Assembly: GCA_030704615.1 (NCBI GenBank) | Contig: CM060731.1 | Location: forward strand, 81,758,756 to 81,822,755 | From: Takakia lepidozioides | Lineage: Eukaryota; Streptophyta; Takakiopsida; Takakiales; Takakiaceae | Direction of reading: 5' to 3' | Length of the DNA stretch: 64,000 bases | In this document: piece by piece, positions 31,735 through 44,908 of the stretch | Position numbering within the stretch: position 1 is the first letter of the stretch | How the letters are laid out: each line of letters starts with the position of its first letter | Made by a program: the position numbers and the translations under genes | The notes under the pieces: generated by a model | What the model saw: the letters and a program-made list of their open reading frames with translations, nothing else | Databases searched by the model: none | What the model was told of the DNA's origin: nothing

Positions 31735-31935
31735 ACTCATAGAATGGAAATAGTGTTGTCCTTCATCTACTAGGCCCATATGGCTGCATGCAGACAGATT
31801 TGCAATGAGTGTAACATCATTTGGCTTCACCCCTTGCTGTTTCAAAACTTGGTTGAAAAGTTGCAGAGCATCTTTGCCATGCCCTTGCTGAGAATATCCA
31901 AAGACCTGCTTGCCCTCTTCTACAGCTGGGCACAA
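31735..31935 (-). pseudogene. PPR fragment
   Basis: The minus strand encodes EEGKQVF, GYSQQGHGKDALQLFNQ, GVKPNDVTLIANLSACSHMG and GLVDEGQHYFHSM. This is the C-terminal PPR/S and E1-proximal part of a PLS-class PPR protein. It stops at the LINE tail (SRDYRLYS). No start, E or DYW domain is present. Confidence 0.8.
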
Positions 31936-32458
31936 GGAGTGTCGTTGAGGCTGAAAAGGGGAAATTTGACCAGGTCATATCCGTTTGTGTTACTTCGAAG
32001 GTGTGGGCCAGCCTGCCAGAAGGTCAAAACAGGTGCATGCTGACATATGAAAGTCTGGCGTCGTGGAGATTGTTGGCTGTGAGGTGGGGATGGGGTTATC
32101 ATCTTTCCTGGTAAATGAAGATATGATTGACATATCTCCTCTCCCATAAACTGTCACATTTCCTATAGGAAGTTCTTGTGACGCCCTTGACATGCTGTTG
32201 ATGTGAATGAAAGCAGGCTGCAGTAGCAACAATGGAGAATTCAGGGTGTTTGGATTGGGGCAGAGCATACCATGGAAGAGAACAAGGGGCCCAATAGTTC
32301 GTGCAGTTGGGGGAGTTGATGTATGTACTTCCCCACACGGCCTTTGCCTCTCTTCACCATCTGTACCGAAGGTGCATAGATGGAACAAATCTCCAGTCTT
32401 TTGGTGTGCTCTTGTAATTCTGATATGCCCATAGACCCACTTCTCTCTCCTGTCTGTC
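31936..32458. other. No gene seen; presumed 5' part of the CACTA element
   Basis: No recognisable coding sequence. The 5' CACTA terminus of the element that follows should lie in or left of this stretch. A word complementary to its CTTCTAGTG end was not found here, so the left border is unresolved or deleted. Confidence 0.35.
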
Positions 32459-35400
32459 TTGAGTTCCCCAACAAAAATGAGTTCCCCTCGCCCATGCGGA
32501 GGACTTCCAATTAATCACCCCTGTAGACAGAACAACCGGGATGACATGTTGTGGGAAAGAGAAGTGGCATGTGCCCGAGCCCTTGGGCTTTCAAGGATGC
32601 CATGCCCATGTGAACGTTGTTTGGGCACTACAAGTAGATCTGAGGATGGTGTGCGCACACATCTCCTTCACCACAAAAGACATGCCGCATTTCGGGTGTG
32701 GATTGGAGATGGACCTGCAGACGAAGACGATGAGGAGTGGGCACAATTGGACAATGCACACCCCCGAGGGAGCCATACAGACAGGCCAGACGAGGACTAT
32801 GTCATGGGCGCAGGACAGGAACCAGGCATGGACGGAGGGGTGGAGATTACTTGAATGTTGCAGGAAGCATTCCACATCATGGACGATGCTGAAGAGGGGG
32901 ACGGCGCTGCGACAACTGGGGATGGTGATGACGCAGGAAATGAAGGCATTCACGTGGGGGAAGGCGTGGAAGGAGGTGGAGATGGAAATGAGAATTCTGC
33001 ACACTTGACACTAGAAGAAGCATGTGTGCCACTGTACGAGGGATGCAAATCCACAAAGCTTGCTGCCAACATGCTGTTGATGAACCTGTGCACAACCCAC
33101 GGTGTGTTAGACCATTTTGTGGACGAGTTGTTCTCTTTGCTTCGGCTGAACTTGCTTCCACAACCAAATGAAATGCCAAAAAGCTGTCACATGGCCAACA
33201 AAATGATTGGGAAGCTCGGCCTCAACTACGTGAAAATACATGCATGTCCAAAAGGACATGTACTTTTCAGAAGAGAGTACAAGGACGCTATGGAGTGCCC
33301 CAAATGCGGTGCAGCCCGATACCATGATGTGGGCAGGTTACAACAGCCAACCAAGGTGTTGAGGCACTTTCCCCTTATCCCCCGTCTATTACGAATGTAC
33401 AAATGCAAGACCATTAGTGAGCTCATGACTTGGCATTCCAGGAATACCTCAAACGATGGTGTGGTAAGGCATGTCCCAGATTCCCTTGCATGGAAGCATA
33501 TAGATGCAACTTGGCCCGATTTCGCCGAGGACCCACGCAATGTGCGATTGGCTGTATCTACGGATGGAGTAAACCCATACGGATCAAAGAGTTGCACATG
33601 GTCCACATGGCCCGTGCAGTTGGTGGCATACAACCTGCCACCATGGTTGACAACAAAGAAATTCTTTGTCATGTTGTCTCTCTTGATTCTAGGCAAGGAG
33701 TCCGTGACAAATGCAAACATAGATGTGTATTTGCAACCATTGATTGAAGAGCTACAGGAACTATGGATTGGAGTTGAAGCTTATGACATTTTGAAACCAG
33801 TAGGGCAACGGAGTTTCACCCTCCGTGCCATACTCATGTGGTCAATCCACGATTTCCCCGCATATGGCCTTGTTGCGGGTTGCAAGACGAAGGGCTACAA
33901 AGGGTGCCCCATTTGTGGGCCCTATGTGGATTCACGGCACTCAAAGCCATTAGGGAAGACAATATACATGGGGCATCGACGTTACCTTGCAAGAAACCAC
34001 CCTTACCGACGAGCAGGCCGGCACTTCAATGGATGTGTTGAAAAGAGAATGGCACCAAATGCTGTGACACCGGAGGAGACATTGCAATTTGCAAAGGAGA
34101 AAGAGGCGTTCATGGAGATTGGAGGGAGAGAAGGAAGTAGTGCGGATCCAGCCATGTTGCACGGGGTGAAGCGCCGGACAATCCTTTGGGATTTGCCATA
34201 CTGGAAGGTGCATGAATCCCCCCCCCCATTCACTCACTTTCTTTCACATTGTGCTTCCTGGAATTACCTTTACTGTCAGGAGTCCTTCCACCAACTCCTA
34301 AGTCAGTGTAACTACTATGCAGTAGATGTTGAAGTCGTACACCTCACTGTGTAGAGGATCGTGCAGTTGTTGAAAGCAGAATGTAGTAACATGGACAACT
34401 TCTGCCACATATTCTACTATTTTTGCCCATAGAACTTGGTCTCATGGGAGGACATTTGGCATTTCAGAACCTCTTGCAGCGGTACCTCCTGGACCCCATG
34501 CATTGTGAGAAGAACTTCTGCGAGAACATTCTGAAGACTATCTTTGGGGAGAAGGATACGATAAACGTACGAAAGGACATGGAGATTGAAGGGATACGGT
34601 CACATCTGTGGCTAAGGCCTGATCCAAATAGACCAGACAAAGTGCTCATGCCAGCAGCATCATACGTCCTGACCAAATCAGAGCAAGAGGAATTTTTGAA
34701 GACATTGGGAGCCATGAAAGTGCCAACCGGATTCTCGGGTGCTTTCCAAAAGCATGCCATAAACAAGAAATGGTCGAGGATGAAGTCACATGATCTACAC
34801 GTGATGATGCAGCAGATTTTGCCAGTGTGCATTCGGGGTACGATGGCGTCGGGTCCTCGAACAGCCATAATGCGTGTAAGTCGAGTGTTTAGGAAGATTT
34901 GTGCGAAGGTGTGGGATCCGAGGGACATTACATCGCTGCATGAGGATGTGGCTGTGACCCTATGTTTGCTGGAGAAAGAATTCCCTCCATCATTCTTTGA
35001 CGTCATGACGCACTTGCTAGTGCATCTTGTAGAGGAGCTGCATGTGTGTGGGCCCGTAGCCACCCGTTGGATGTACCCCATGGAGAGGTACATGAAGGAT
35101 CTGAAGGGGTATGTACGCAACATGGCACGGCCAGAGGGGAGTATGGCAGAGGGCTACATCCGCGACGAAGCCCTGGGCTTCATGACAGAGTATATGTCTT
35201 CATTTGATGCAATACAACGACGGGTGTGGGACGAGAACGAGGAAGAAGGAGTTGTAGGCGAGGTCCTAGAAGGTGGTGGAACAAAGCGTGCCATGAGCCC
35301 GCGCCTTCGGGATGTGGCACATGATTATGTGCTGAACAACACAACAACCATGACACCATGGAGACAGTGGGTGTAAACTTTACATCCCTCCTGTGCTATT

Positions 35401-36548
35401 CTTAATGGTCTTTGTATGCATGAATTACATACATATATTGTCACAAGTCATTCCGGCCACTATGGGAGTGGGATCGTGTACTAACAGGGTGCTTCAGACG
35501 ACAACAGAGGGTGTTTCGTAGTTGGTGTTGTTGCTTGCAAGTGATCATGAAGTAGGCTGCATCACTACAATGTGCTTGAAAGGACACACTCTACATGTGG
35601 CATGCATGTACAGTACGGTGTTGGTCAGGGGGACTGAGTTGCAGCTTCTATTTGGTTTCTGCCAGAAAATACGCAGCGGAGAAGGTCCGCCTGAAAACGG
35701 AACGGAGAGCATTTGCAAAAGCATGGCGGAGGGGCGGTCATAGGCACAGATCCCCGGTGGAGTACCCGACAACAATGGAGGAGCTGCAGCCCTTTACAGT
35801 GTGGGTCAGATCTGCAATTGCAGTGTACGCATCAGAGAACGAGGACCCAGATGAGGGCATGGTGAGTCTGTCATTCCCCCCAGGGCTGATTGCCACTTCG
35901 TACCGGTCAATGAAAGCATATGGCAATCACTATAGAGTGGACGATGCCAACACCAGCCTCCTGGTGACTTATGACAGCGGAGTGGCATCATTTTTTGAAC
36001 AAGAGAGTAGGAGCTGTGCACGAGATCGGAATCCAATTTCATGCCATGTGCAATATGTAGGAGTGATCAAAGAGATCCTTAAACTAGACTGTCTTGTGAA
36101 GCCAATTCTATTCCGTTGTTCTTGGGTAAAAGCCAATATGGTAGGAGAGAATGCCACCATGAAACGGGATGAGTACGGGTTCCTCCTTGCTGATTTCAGA
36201 AGAATGCTACCACAAGATGAAGAGCCATTCATCTTCCCATCGCAAGTTGAGCAAGTTTTCTTTTCAGATGACATCCATGTGCCGGGATGGAAGGTGGTTC
36301 TTCACAAGGACCCCCGGGCCAAACGAGTCGTTGCCGACGTCCATGATCTGGACCTAGGGGAGAATGCCAACCACGAGGGTCTGAGGGAACCACGAAATCT
36401 ACCAGATACGGCCGAACCAGTCTCTTTGGAAGGAGCAGTTACCTTTAATGAGGAAGACATTCCAGGGTTGGTAATTACCGCCAGGCAAATTACAGAAGTG
36501 GGTAGTGAAGGGGAAGATTATTTGGATACGGATAGTGAGCTTAGCTGA
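32459..36548 (+). CDS. CACTA TNP2-type transposase, nearly complete
   Basis: 32,459-32,854 contains a transposase-associated domain (ACARALGLSRMPCPCERC then GVRTHLLHH). 32,855-34,210 contains Transposase_21: MTWHSRNTSNDGVVRHVPDS, DGVNPYGSKSCTWSTWPV, YNLPPWLTTKKFFVMLSL and GLVAGCKTKGYKGCPICG. 34,423-35,376 carries LLQRYLLDPMHCEKNFCENI and then DUF4218. 35,595-36,548 carries DUF4216 (SYRSMKAYGNHYRV, PFIFPSQVEQVFFSDD). Introns probably lie at about 34,213-34,470 and 35,370-35,670, and a frame step occurs at about 32,850. No internal stop falls inside a domain. It could be active, or recently so, if these gaps are spliced. It would act on CACTA ends such as 38,102. Confidence 0.85.
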
Positions 36549-38102
36549 ATCTCAGTGTCCATTAAGCCAGCAGCTCATAGACGAGAGCTATGCTAAGGAT
36601 TCTTACTGTCCTTAGAACCCATTTTGTACAGTCCTGCTTATAAGCAAGGGCGAGACAGTTAATAGTATCGATAATGTATGGGTATGTGGTCACTGACTGT
36701 CTTGTGAACAAACCTTTTTTTGTTCTGCCCATATTGTTTCTGACATGTGAGGAGAGGATCGTCTTCATGTACGGAAAGTAGACATGAATGTGTGCATGCA
36801 TTTTCTGGCCCATCTGCATGCTTTCCAGGAACAAAGACTAGTGGAATGGGGGGTGTCTCCAAAGGAGCAGGACCGAACGACACCTTTTTGTGCTTCCCTT
36901 GCTTTCCTTCTCACCGTTGTTCCATTCTCCCACCTGCCCAACAGCAGCACTCTCGAAGCAATAGCATGACATATGTTCGCACATGGTCTTCTTCACCAGT
37001 GAATGAGCTTTTATGCTACATGTACTGCCCCGTCCACATTAACGTTGATCCCTGCAAGCACTTGGCAAGACACCCCAGAGCCGCAAATCCAGCAACCACC
37101 ACAAACACATCTAACTGATTGTAGTGACACGGGAATAGCTCACTTGTAGAGGAATTGAACCTCCAGCCAAATGACTGGCTCTGCCCCTTGTAGCACAAGT
37201 GCGATGCAAAAACAAGGTGAGTACAAAATGAAGAAGCACTTACGAGGTCCCCATCCCTGGGATGGGCTCCCACTTCTGCTCTGGAACTGTGCAGGCCTGA
37301 GTAGCACCAAATTGCATGAATCCTAAGCCTGAATGTCAAATGCAGGTTTATGTCGCGATGTAGCACGCCATCATCTTACCTGTAGTTTCCAGTTTCACTG
37401 GTGTCACATTTGCCTTCAAGTCAACATCAAAATTAAGTCCACCTATGCGCAAATCGCAGAATCTCTCATGACACCATCTGCGTACCGAAAAACTGGTTTG
37501 GCATGATATAATTGTAGTTCACAACCTTAATGAACGCTTTCAGCCTTTACCTCTCCGTGCGCTCCATCGTGCCTCCATCCAGCACATTCTGTAAATGTTG
37601 AATGACCAAGAACCCGATGTCACACCGTTCTGAGAAGCCACTACGCGCGCTCACAGTATACGAAGGCCTTGCCGTGTCAGGATTTGCATTCCCACGTCCC
37701 GCCATGTCCGACGCAGCACTTGCATCCTTGCCAGACAGGCCAGGTGGAGGCAGCATGTATTAAAATATCTATTCCCCCAAGGCCACATTTTGTTTACCTC
37801 TTTTTGTGAAAGCCACGTCAGCAAATGTGCTGCCGAGTCATGGGTGCAATGAATGCGCAGTGGTTCATGGAGTCATTGAGTCGACTACATATTCACTTTA
37901 ATGAATAAATATCTTTATTCCATTAATCGAATTAGGAATGAAAATTTGTAGTCGCATGTGCAGTAATTACAACCACTTGCAATTTTGGCTTTTTCAAATT
38001 TTGTCTGTTTCGACTCTCCAGTAGTCCCGTTTACTACCAAGTGGTTCCCGGAGTGGTCGCGGACATGCAGTCGATTCGAAAAAGACACGAATGCTTCTAG
38101 TG
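36549..38102 (+). mobile_element. CACTA 3' non-coding region and terminus
   Basis: After the transposase there is about 1.5 kb with no gene. The last ~300 bp carries GAGTCAT, GTAGTC, AAGTGGTT and GAGTGGTCG words like CACTA subterminal repeats. The sequence ends CTTCTAGTG at 38,094-38,102, the inverse of CACTAGAAG. Immediately right of it begins sequence shared with the intron and exon at 10,708, which fixes the element border within a few bases. AGG at 38,103-38,105 may be one copy of a 3-bp target duplication. Confidence 0.65.
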
Positions 38103-38106
38103 AGGA

Positions 38107-39568
38107 CATGTCTGTTGCAGATGAGCACTGGTCCCACCTTCGTGTGCGGTGTGCAGAAAACATTTGCGGCTGACATGGTCATTCTCGACATCCCGGACGG
38201 CCAGGCTGTGCCAGAAGTTCTTCCGAAGGACAAGACGCCAAGCTGGAACAAATTCGATGACAACTACTAGAGTTGGGTGTTCGGGTTCTGCAATAATTTC
38301 CTCTCTGATGCAGGGACACTTCTATTTTTTCAATCATGTGACAAAGATAGTCGTCGGGCCTTGGCATCATACCTGAAGTCCTCTGGGTTTGAAGTTTTGC
38401 GCACATGGAATTGTGTGAACAACCTCTACCTTGTGAAAGGGGGTTGTCCTGGTCAGCTGGTATGTCGTCTCCCTTCTGTTTGTGCTTTCATGCTGCGTTT
38501 TTAATGTTCTCTACACTCCACTATAGAAGAATCTGTAATGATTGACACCGATCATGACAGATTCGTGACAAAACAGATTGTTGTATGCCTGTGTTTTGAA
38601 TAGCCAGTGTACAAACTTCCACTATAGTTTGTGTTTACCACCCTAACCTGCTATCTTTGGCAGATGAGGATGTTCGAGGCGATCTGCCTGCAGAGGATTC
38701 GCACCTCAAAGACACCATCCTCCGTCCGCAGCTCTGAGATTTCTGACCAGGGTTGTTTCGTCAACCCCCCGTATGAGCCGCATGTCGATGACATTTTGTA
38801 TAACTTCATGCAGTCCAGTCAGACTCTCAAGAGACCACATGGCACTCCCTGGAGAGGTGTAAAGGAAAAACCCCAACGTTCATGCAGATACTGCTGGAGT
38901 CATGCAGCCACCATTCTGCACGGGTGGTCGATCTTTCTGTGTCCACAGGTTCGTTCTCTCTTTCGAATTGATTTTCTTTCACCAGTTTCATCTTCTTAAA
39001 TCCCCCCCCCACCAACCTGTTCATGTCCTCCTGTCTAGTGCAGGAGCAACTTACCATGCATGCAAGGCAGGCGGAAGAAGCCTTTTTGGCATGGAGGGTG
39101 ATTCTGACCTTTACAAGACAGTGCTCCTCCCCCTTTTGTCTGGCTCCACTTCAGGCACACAGACTGAGAGGATTCAAATCCGAAATGATGACGATCCCGA
39201 GGATAAGCAGGTCGACAACGACTTTTCATGTGAGTAAGTCCTAAACCCACCTTTGGAGCCATACTCAATTTCTCGGACATCAAATTTATAGTAATAACTT
39301 TTTTCGGGTTGTGACTTGCAGGAAAGGCAACGATGGATCTTCAGGAGATACCCCCATTTGTGACGAGTCTGTTTTCGACAGCCCCCTTTCCAATTTTCTG
39401 CTTCCTGCGTATGCCGAAGCAATGGCACTTCATGCGGCCGAGTCTCTATCCCCTGACTTTTTACTGCCCGGTTGCAGGTGTAGCCAGCGTAGATCCGGAG
39501 TTCTTAAATACTTAGACTTAGATGCAGAGGACGCGGGGATACATTGTACTGACTCTGAGTCAGACTGA
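38107..39568 (+). pseudogene. Second, 5'-truncated copy of the methyltransferase-like gene
   Basis: The sequence parallels 10,708-12,160 exon for exon: 38121-38458, 38665-38949, 39041-39235 and 39323-39568. It starts a dozen bases upstream of an exon acceptor, exactly at the CACTA end. Lesions are TGG to TAG in DDNYW at about 38,268-38,270 and a one-base loss in the AAAAA-CCCC stretch at about 38,868. Where the first copy is shifted at 11,033, this copy reads on (NNLYLVKGG). Its last exon runs on in frame to ...YLDLDAEDAGIHCTDSESD at 39,568, suggesting that is the true C-terminus and that the first copy stops early at 12,068. The ParB-like half is absent. Confidence 0.85.
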
Positions 39569-39689
39569 ACTTCGTTCTTTTAATGTTCTGTTTCATCCTC
39601 TTCGGAAAACATTGAATCCCCTTACTCCACTATAGTTGTTCCGGCAGAAAAAAAAGAAAATCAAAGAAACCACTTTCATTAAAATGGCA

Positions 39690-40062
39690 ATATGTATGAA
39701 TCCATCCCACAAACCCCACTCACTCTTGTCATATCCATTGTGCATTCATCTACTGTGCATTCATGCGTGCTCCATTCATGAATGTTTTCCTTTATTCAAC
39801 ATCCATTATACATTCATCCACTATACTGTGTAATCCACCCCACAAACCTACCACTCTCATGTCATATACATTGTGCATTCATCTACAGTGTATTCATGCA
39901 TCCTCCAGTCATGAATGTTTTCCATTATTCAATATCCATTATAGCTTCATCCATTTTACTATTACCCATCCCACATTCATCCATCTACTTTCATTTTTCA
40001 CACTCATCCATCAGTTTGTCATCCACTCTACATTCATCCATCCTTCATTCATTTGTTGCTTT
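39690..40062. repeat. AT-rich CATTCATCC minisatellite, copy B
   Basis: Same array as at 12,200-12,660, again directly downstream of the methyltransferase-like gene. CATGAATG...CAACATCCATTATACATTC units occur at about 39,776 and 39,910. It confirms that gene end plus array were duplicated together. Confidence 0.8.
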
Positions 40063-42090
40063 CAGGTGGGAATGACCACGTCCTTTTATTATGTCGTCCA
40101 GCTTGTTTCCGCGGTGAAGGGTGCTCTTCCGCGGGAATACACTCCACTTCTTCCTTGGCGCGTGGTGACGGGGCCTTCAAGCGCGATGACGTGGAGTGAG
40201 CCCCGTGATGTGGCGTTGGCGCAAGGTGACATGGCGTGAGCGTAGTTGCGCTCACGCGCTCACGCCGAGGCATCCCTGCAAATGGGGCAGCCACCAAAGC
40301 ACGTCCGCCATAACACTCTCCCTGCGAGCTCAGAAGCACATCGCGTGCTTCTGACAACGGGAGAGACAACATAGGGTTTTTTTTCCCCCGATTTTTCGTC
40401 CGTGGATGAAAAACAGTAGAACATATCCTTCTACCCTGACGGATTCCATCCGTGGCAGGGTTAAAAATAGGTTTTAGGGTAGGGGTTAGGGTTTTCCCCT
40501 TAACTAATCACAATTAGGGGTAGTAAAGATCAATTCCACGCCATAATCATCTGTACTCGTCATCCATAAACATGTGACTTTGTGAGGATGAAAAAGTAGG
40601 GAATATCATCCGTGGCAGCGGTTTACCTCCACCTAGGTAATTCATCATTCCTCACCAGACCATCCGGTATGGATAAAAAAGAGTCAATGAAAGAGGAATG
40701 AAAAAATATTGTCCTGGTAGTTTTTCAACCGGTATGGATGAAAAACAGGATGTTGTTGGCAACCCTCATAGAGTCAATTTTTCATTCCTAGGTGACTCAT
40801 CCGGTATGGATTAGAGTCAATAAAAGAGGAATGAAAAATACAAAAAACCATCCTAAAGTAATTCAGTGTCCATCCTGGTGGCTCATCTGGTATGGATGAA
40901 AAAGCCGATAGAGGATGGATGAGCCACTGTCAAAACCTCATCCGGTATGGGTGAAAAAACAGGAAATCAACATTGATAACAACCTGCCGGTTCCCAGTAG
41001 AGAGGGAAGATATTCATGTCATGTCAAGACATGGACAAGACCAACTAGGGTCATTGTCAATTAAAGACATAAACAGCCCATGACAGGGCACCATCTAACA
41101 TTTCCAGTCTTGTCGTAACACACCAAGTGACGCCACCCATTCAGTCATGATAAAACAGGGTGGGAGGGCGGGGTATGTTCATAATCAGATTCCTGTCATG
41201 TACCCAAGTGACCCTCTTGCACAATATAAGTCAGATTGCAGCCTCAGATTACATCATCCATAGTTATCCATAAAGATATGCACCATGCAAGATATCATGG
41301 GCATATAAGAACATCTTGCCATATTACAGATCCAAGATATATATACACAAGTACCTTGAGGTGATCCAAGACAAGTATTATGCAAGGTCCGTAAGAACAG
41401 CCTGCCCTACAACACATTCAAGGAGTGTTCACACAAGCAACTGGAAGGATCAGCCTGCAATTAATTACACTCCGGGCCTGCCACCAAGTAAACTTCTTGG
41501 GCAAGGCAAGGCATATTGCAGCTTTACATTTGGCCAAATGTAAGCACCCCAAAGCGTGCATCGTGCAAGGCCTTCTGGGTAGGTAAGAACAGCCTATCAT
41601 CGTTCAGATTCAGGACCTGTGTACACACGACTCTTGCTGGCCCAGCCTGCAGTAAATCAGACTCCAAACATGCAACCAAGTGATCACTTTGGGCATGACA
41701 AGACTGACTGGGACTTCATTCTACATCATGTACAGTTGCCCCAAGATATGCATCATGTAAGGCATTTTGGCATGGAAGAAAGGCCTGCCCTGTCACAGCT
41801 TCCAGATATGGACACACATACAATTTGAGTGCCCAAGACCAAGCCCACTTGGCCAAGATAAATCATACAATGCAGGTGGCTGTTCATATGGCAAAATAAA
41901 GTAACTAATCACTGGCCAGAGTCCTATAGAGCTTACCATCACTGTTTCACAGGAGGCTAATGCCATGTTTTGCAAATATAACCTCACTATGCTCCATTCC
42001 ACAACAAATCCAGGTCTGAAAACGGCCTGTCATTGCCTTATCAGACTGTCTTCTTTTACAAAAACCAGACCTCCTCATCCTTAGAACTTG
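40063..42090. repeat. Complex repeat family, copy B
   Basis: The left part matches copy A through the GTGACGTGG/GCTCACGC cluster (40,150-40,275). Copy B then holds about 970 bp (40,280-41,243), with many CATCCGGTATGGATGAAAA variants, that copy A lacks at this point. From CAGATTACATCATCCATAG (41,244; 12,860 in copy A) the two run parallel again through the ~190-bp tandem to CTCCTCATCCTTAGA near 42,085. Either copy B gained or copy A lost the block. No gene is seen. Confidence 0.65.
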
Positions 42091-44908
42091 GATGACTGAT
42101 AGCCATCCTTAAGAATTATCAATATATGAAGCAAGGTAATTTGTTGGCTCTCTTGTATAGAGAGAGACTTTGTAACATGTTCAAGTCAACAGAGAAAATG
42201 TGGTCAAAGGACCTTCGACCGTGTCAAGGCTCCGATTGGTGTGTTGTGCTGAGTCATGCCCCTTACCTTCCTCTTATGTTTTGCCAAAGCAAGAGGGCTC
42301 ATGGCCGTTTTAGGCTTGTTTGTTTTGTTTTGTTTTGTTTGTTTGTTTTGTAGCGTTGAGATCTCCCAAACTACGGGGCACAGTCCCCGTGCTTGGTACC
42401 GTTGGAAAGCCCTCGATGAGAAGGGGTGCACAGGCTACCCGAGTTGTCATCCAGAAACCCCGGTTATGTCTAGACGGGGAGACGAGACCAGCTAGGGGGT
42501 GTAACCAGACACCAGGAGTGCCTAGACGCGGTAGCTACATAGTCCATATTCGTGAGAAGGACCAGCTGGACCAGTATTTAATGCCCAAAGTTGTAAGTAT
42601 GCGATAGGGGGCAGTGTGCACTAGAGCACCTGCACCTTTCCGAGCTCGCCATGCTTAAAATCATCGGCCACCAAGTATCTCCCAAGGACACTAATGAATT
42701 TGAGTGTAATAGGTATTCCTCCTTTGCACATCAAACAGAATTCATACCAAGCACGGCAGTCGGATACATTTATTCCGAAGCTCAACTCGTGTTCAAAATT
42801 TTGACAGTGTAATGCTACGTTCCATGAGAACTGTAAGATGCTTAGGCAGCGAAAAACTTGGTAGGAGATCTATATCGCTGCATGCGCAAAACTTTGGGTG
42901 CAAATAGCAAAGCTCAAACGCAAAAATCTTGAAATCCTGCATGCCAAGCTTTTTGTACTTCCATATATTATCCTTGGGATTCGAACTCTCCGTCCCATGG
43001 AAATGGACATGCATGCAGAAGAGGGTGAGGCTTGTCTGATCAAAATCAGTGACGGCGCAAGCCACGTGCTTGTGGGCTTTTGCGCGCCGCCGCTTTTGAG
43101 CGTTACTATCGGCGCCAAAGATTCGGGGAGATGCTGCCACCTTGCATGTCGACACTGTCTTTGCCCAACAAGTTTTAGTTTTCGTGCATTATCCTCGAAA
43201 TCCAGAACAGCATCTTGCATACAGAGTCCCAAAAAACTTTTCTGGGATCCTGTGAAGGGAGCGCAATCGATTCGAAATTTTTTGAGGATATGAAAACGTG
43301 CTCATCCCGTTCTTATTATATGGTATCTGTTGTGGGGATTGTGTGGCGGAATGACCCCACCACACAAGTGACAATCCACACAACAATTGCCGTGTCCGAC
43401 ACAGATCTGGCCCAAGGCAGCGGCGCCGCTTCCGCTACTCGGGCCCAAAGAAGCAGTTTATTTGTCACGACTCGCGTATATCCAAACACTGGCCCGCCCA
43501 TCATGATAAGCTCAGCATTGCTCTCTGTGCAGAGCTGTATGATACTGTGTGTCGCCGTGGCTCATAAAACAACATGACCCACGTAATCGCATTATTGAGC
43601 TTTGATAAAACTTCTTTTATGCAGGTCATGCATGTGTCTGTATAAGTATGACACGCTGCAGTCTCTGCCCATATCCACAGATTCAGAAACTGGCAGTGAT
43701 GTACAGTGCGGCAGTCTCCGGACTTGTTTTCGACCTTCCTGTAGATAATTATCAGTTAGGAGAATCTCGGCACTTTCCTTTCTGTCCTTGTTGTTCTGTG
43801 GGCGGTTTCTTTCCATCGTGGGTTGTCTAGAGGTTTTCTGGGACTGTATCACTTCAGGTTTAAGAAAAGTGTGGGGAGATAAATCTGACCATCTCTCTGT
43901 TGAAACTCCTTCCTTTTTGTGTCGCTTCCTGGGATCTACATCAGATGTAGTGTGATTTTCCTTTAGAGATCTGGTTGCTGCCTCGATAGCAGGGAGACTA
44001 CTTAATTGGTTTGCCTGTCAGTGTTCCAGTCAGGAAGCTGCCAAGTGCAACATACAGGCTATCCATGGCGTGGATTAGGCCAAAAAAGGGCCAGTTAGGC
44101 AGTGTAGAAGGCGAGTAAGCTCCACCGTATGAAATCTTTAACATATTCGTGATATCTTCTGCTCAGAGGTGGGTGGAAGGAAGCTCTTGAACCAGTTTTT
44201 CTCTGTGTTGTTGTGTTTAAGCGAGTTGTATATTCATGGATTCTTCCTATGAACGTACCCTCGATGTGTAAGCCAGACTGAGTGTAAGATAACGTGAAGG
44301 AAAACAACTGAGAAATGAAATGAGAGGAAGACACGAATGGGCACATGCGGATATTTTGTAGAGGGGGTGGAGTATTGGGGCGAGGGAAAGCTGATTACTT
44401 GAGCTCAGATGGAGAGAGGAAAAAGGGAGGCATGGAAACTCTCTCTTTTGGAGGGCTCCGTATACATTCTGAATTTCTATAAGTTTTTTACCTGCGCGCC
44501 CACGGGGGCCTGGGAGGCTATAAGGGTTATTCACATTTCTAGGGGACCAAGGCAGGGAGAGACATTATTCTGTGAAGGCGCTTTCTGTTTTTCTCTTCAT
44601 AACTGTGAAACTATTTACTGTCAGTTTTCTTCACCGTCCAGTGATCATACATGTATTGAGGAGAAATCATGTGCAGTCCCCTAGACAATTCTCTCTCTCC
44701 TCTCAGGCTTAAGCAGATTCTTCTCCTTTCAGCTTTGACAACGAATCTACAGAATGTATGAAGAAGCAATCCACAGTAAAGGAAACTTTCTGTGTGGCGT
44801 TTATGTGCACCTGAGGCGCCTCCGTGGCTTTCGTGTGATTTGGTTTACGAAGCTGATTGGATGTATCTGGTCAGTGTCTAAGCAGGTGTGTAAGCAAGTG
44901 TCTGTCAA
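42091..44908. other. No recognisable gene; upstream region of the transporter
   Basis: Contains a TTTTG/TTTG microsatellite at about 42,309-42,352 and a few open frames of 80-130 codons on both strands (for example 42,898-43,293 plus) without recognisable domains. The last few hundred bases before 44,909 hold CT-rich tracts (for example 44,685-44,705) that could be 5' leader. No promoter element can be assigned with confidence. Confidence 0.4.

Noticed and set aside
32459-33008. Overlapping open frame at 32,541-33,008 and its antisense partner
   Set aside because: The other plus frames carry the transposase-associated and TNP2 domains; these are shadows.
33009-33021. CACTAGAAG as a possible left terminus of the CACTA element
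   Set aside because: It matches the inverse of the 38,102 end but lies inside the conserved transposase reading frame, and coding sequence continues to its left, so it is most likely chance.
42204-43293. Several 75-130-codon open frames upstream of the transporter
   Set aside because: No family resemblance, both strands open at once, and one consists largely of a TTTTG microsatellite.
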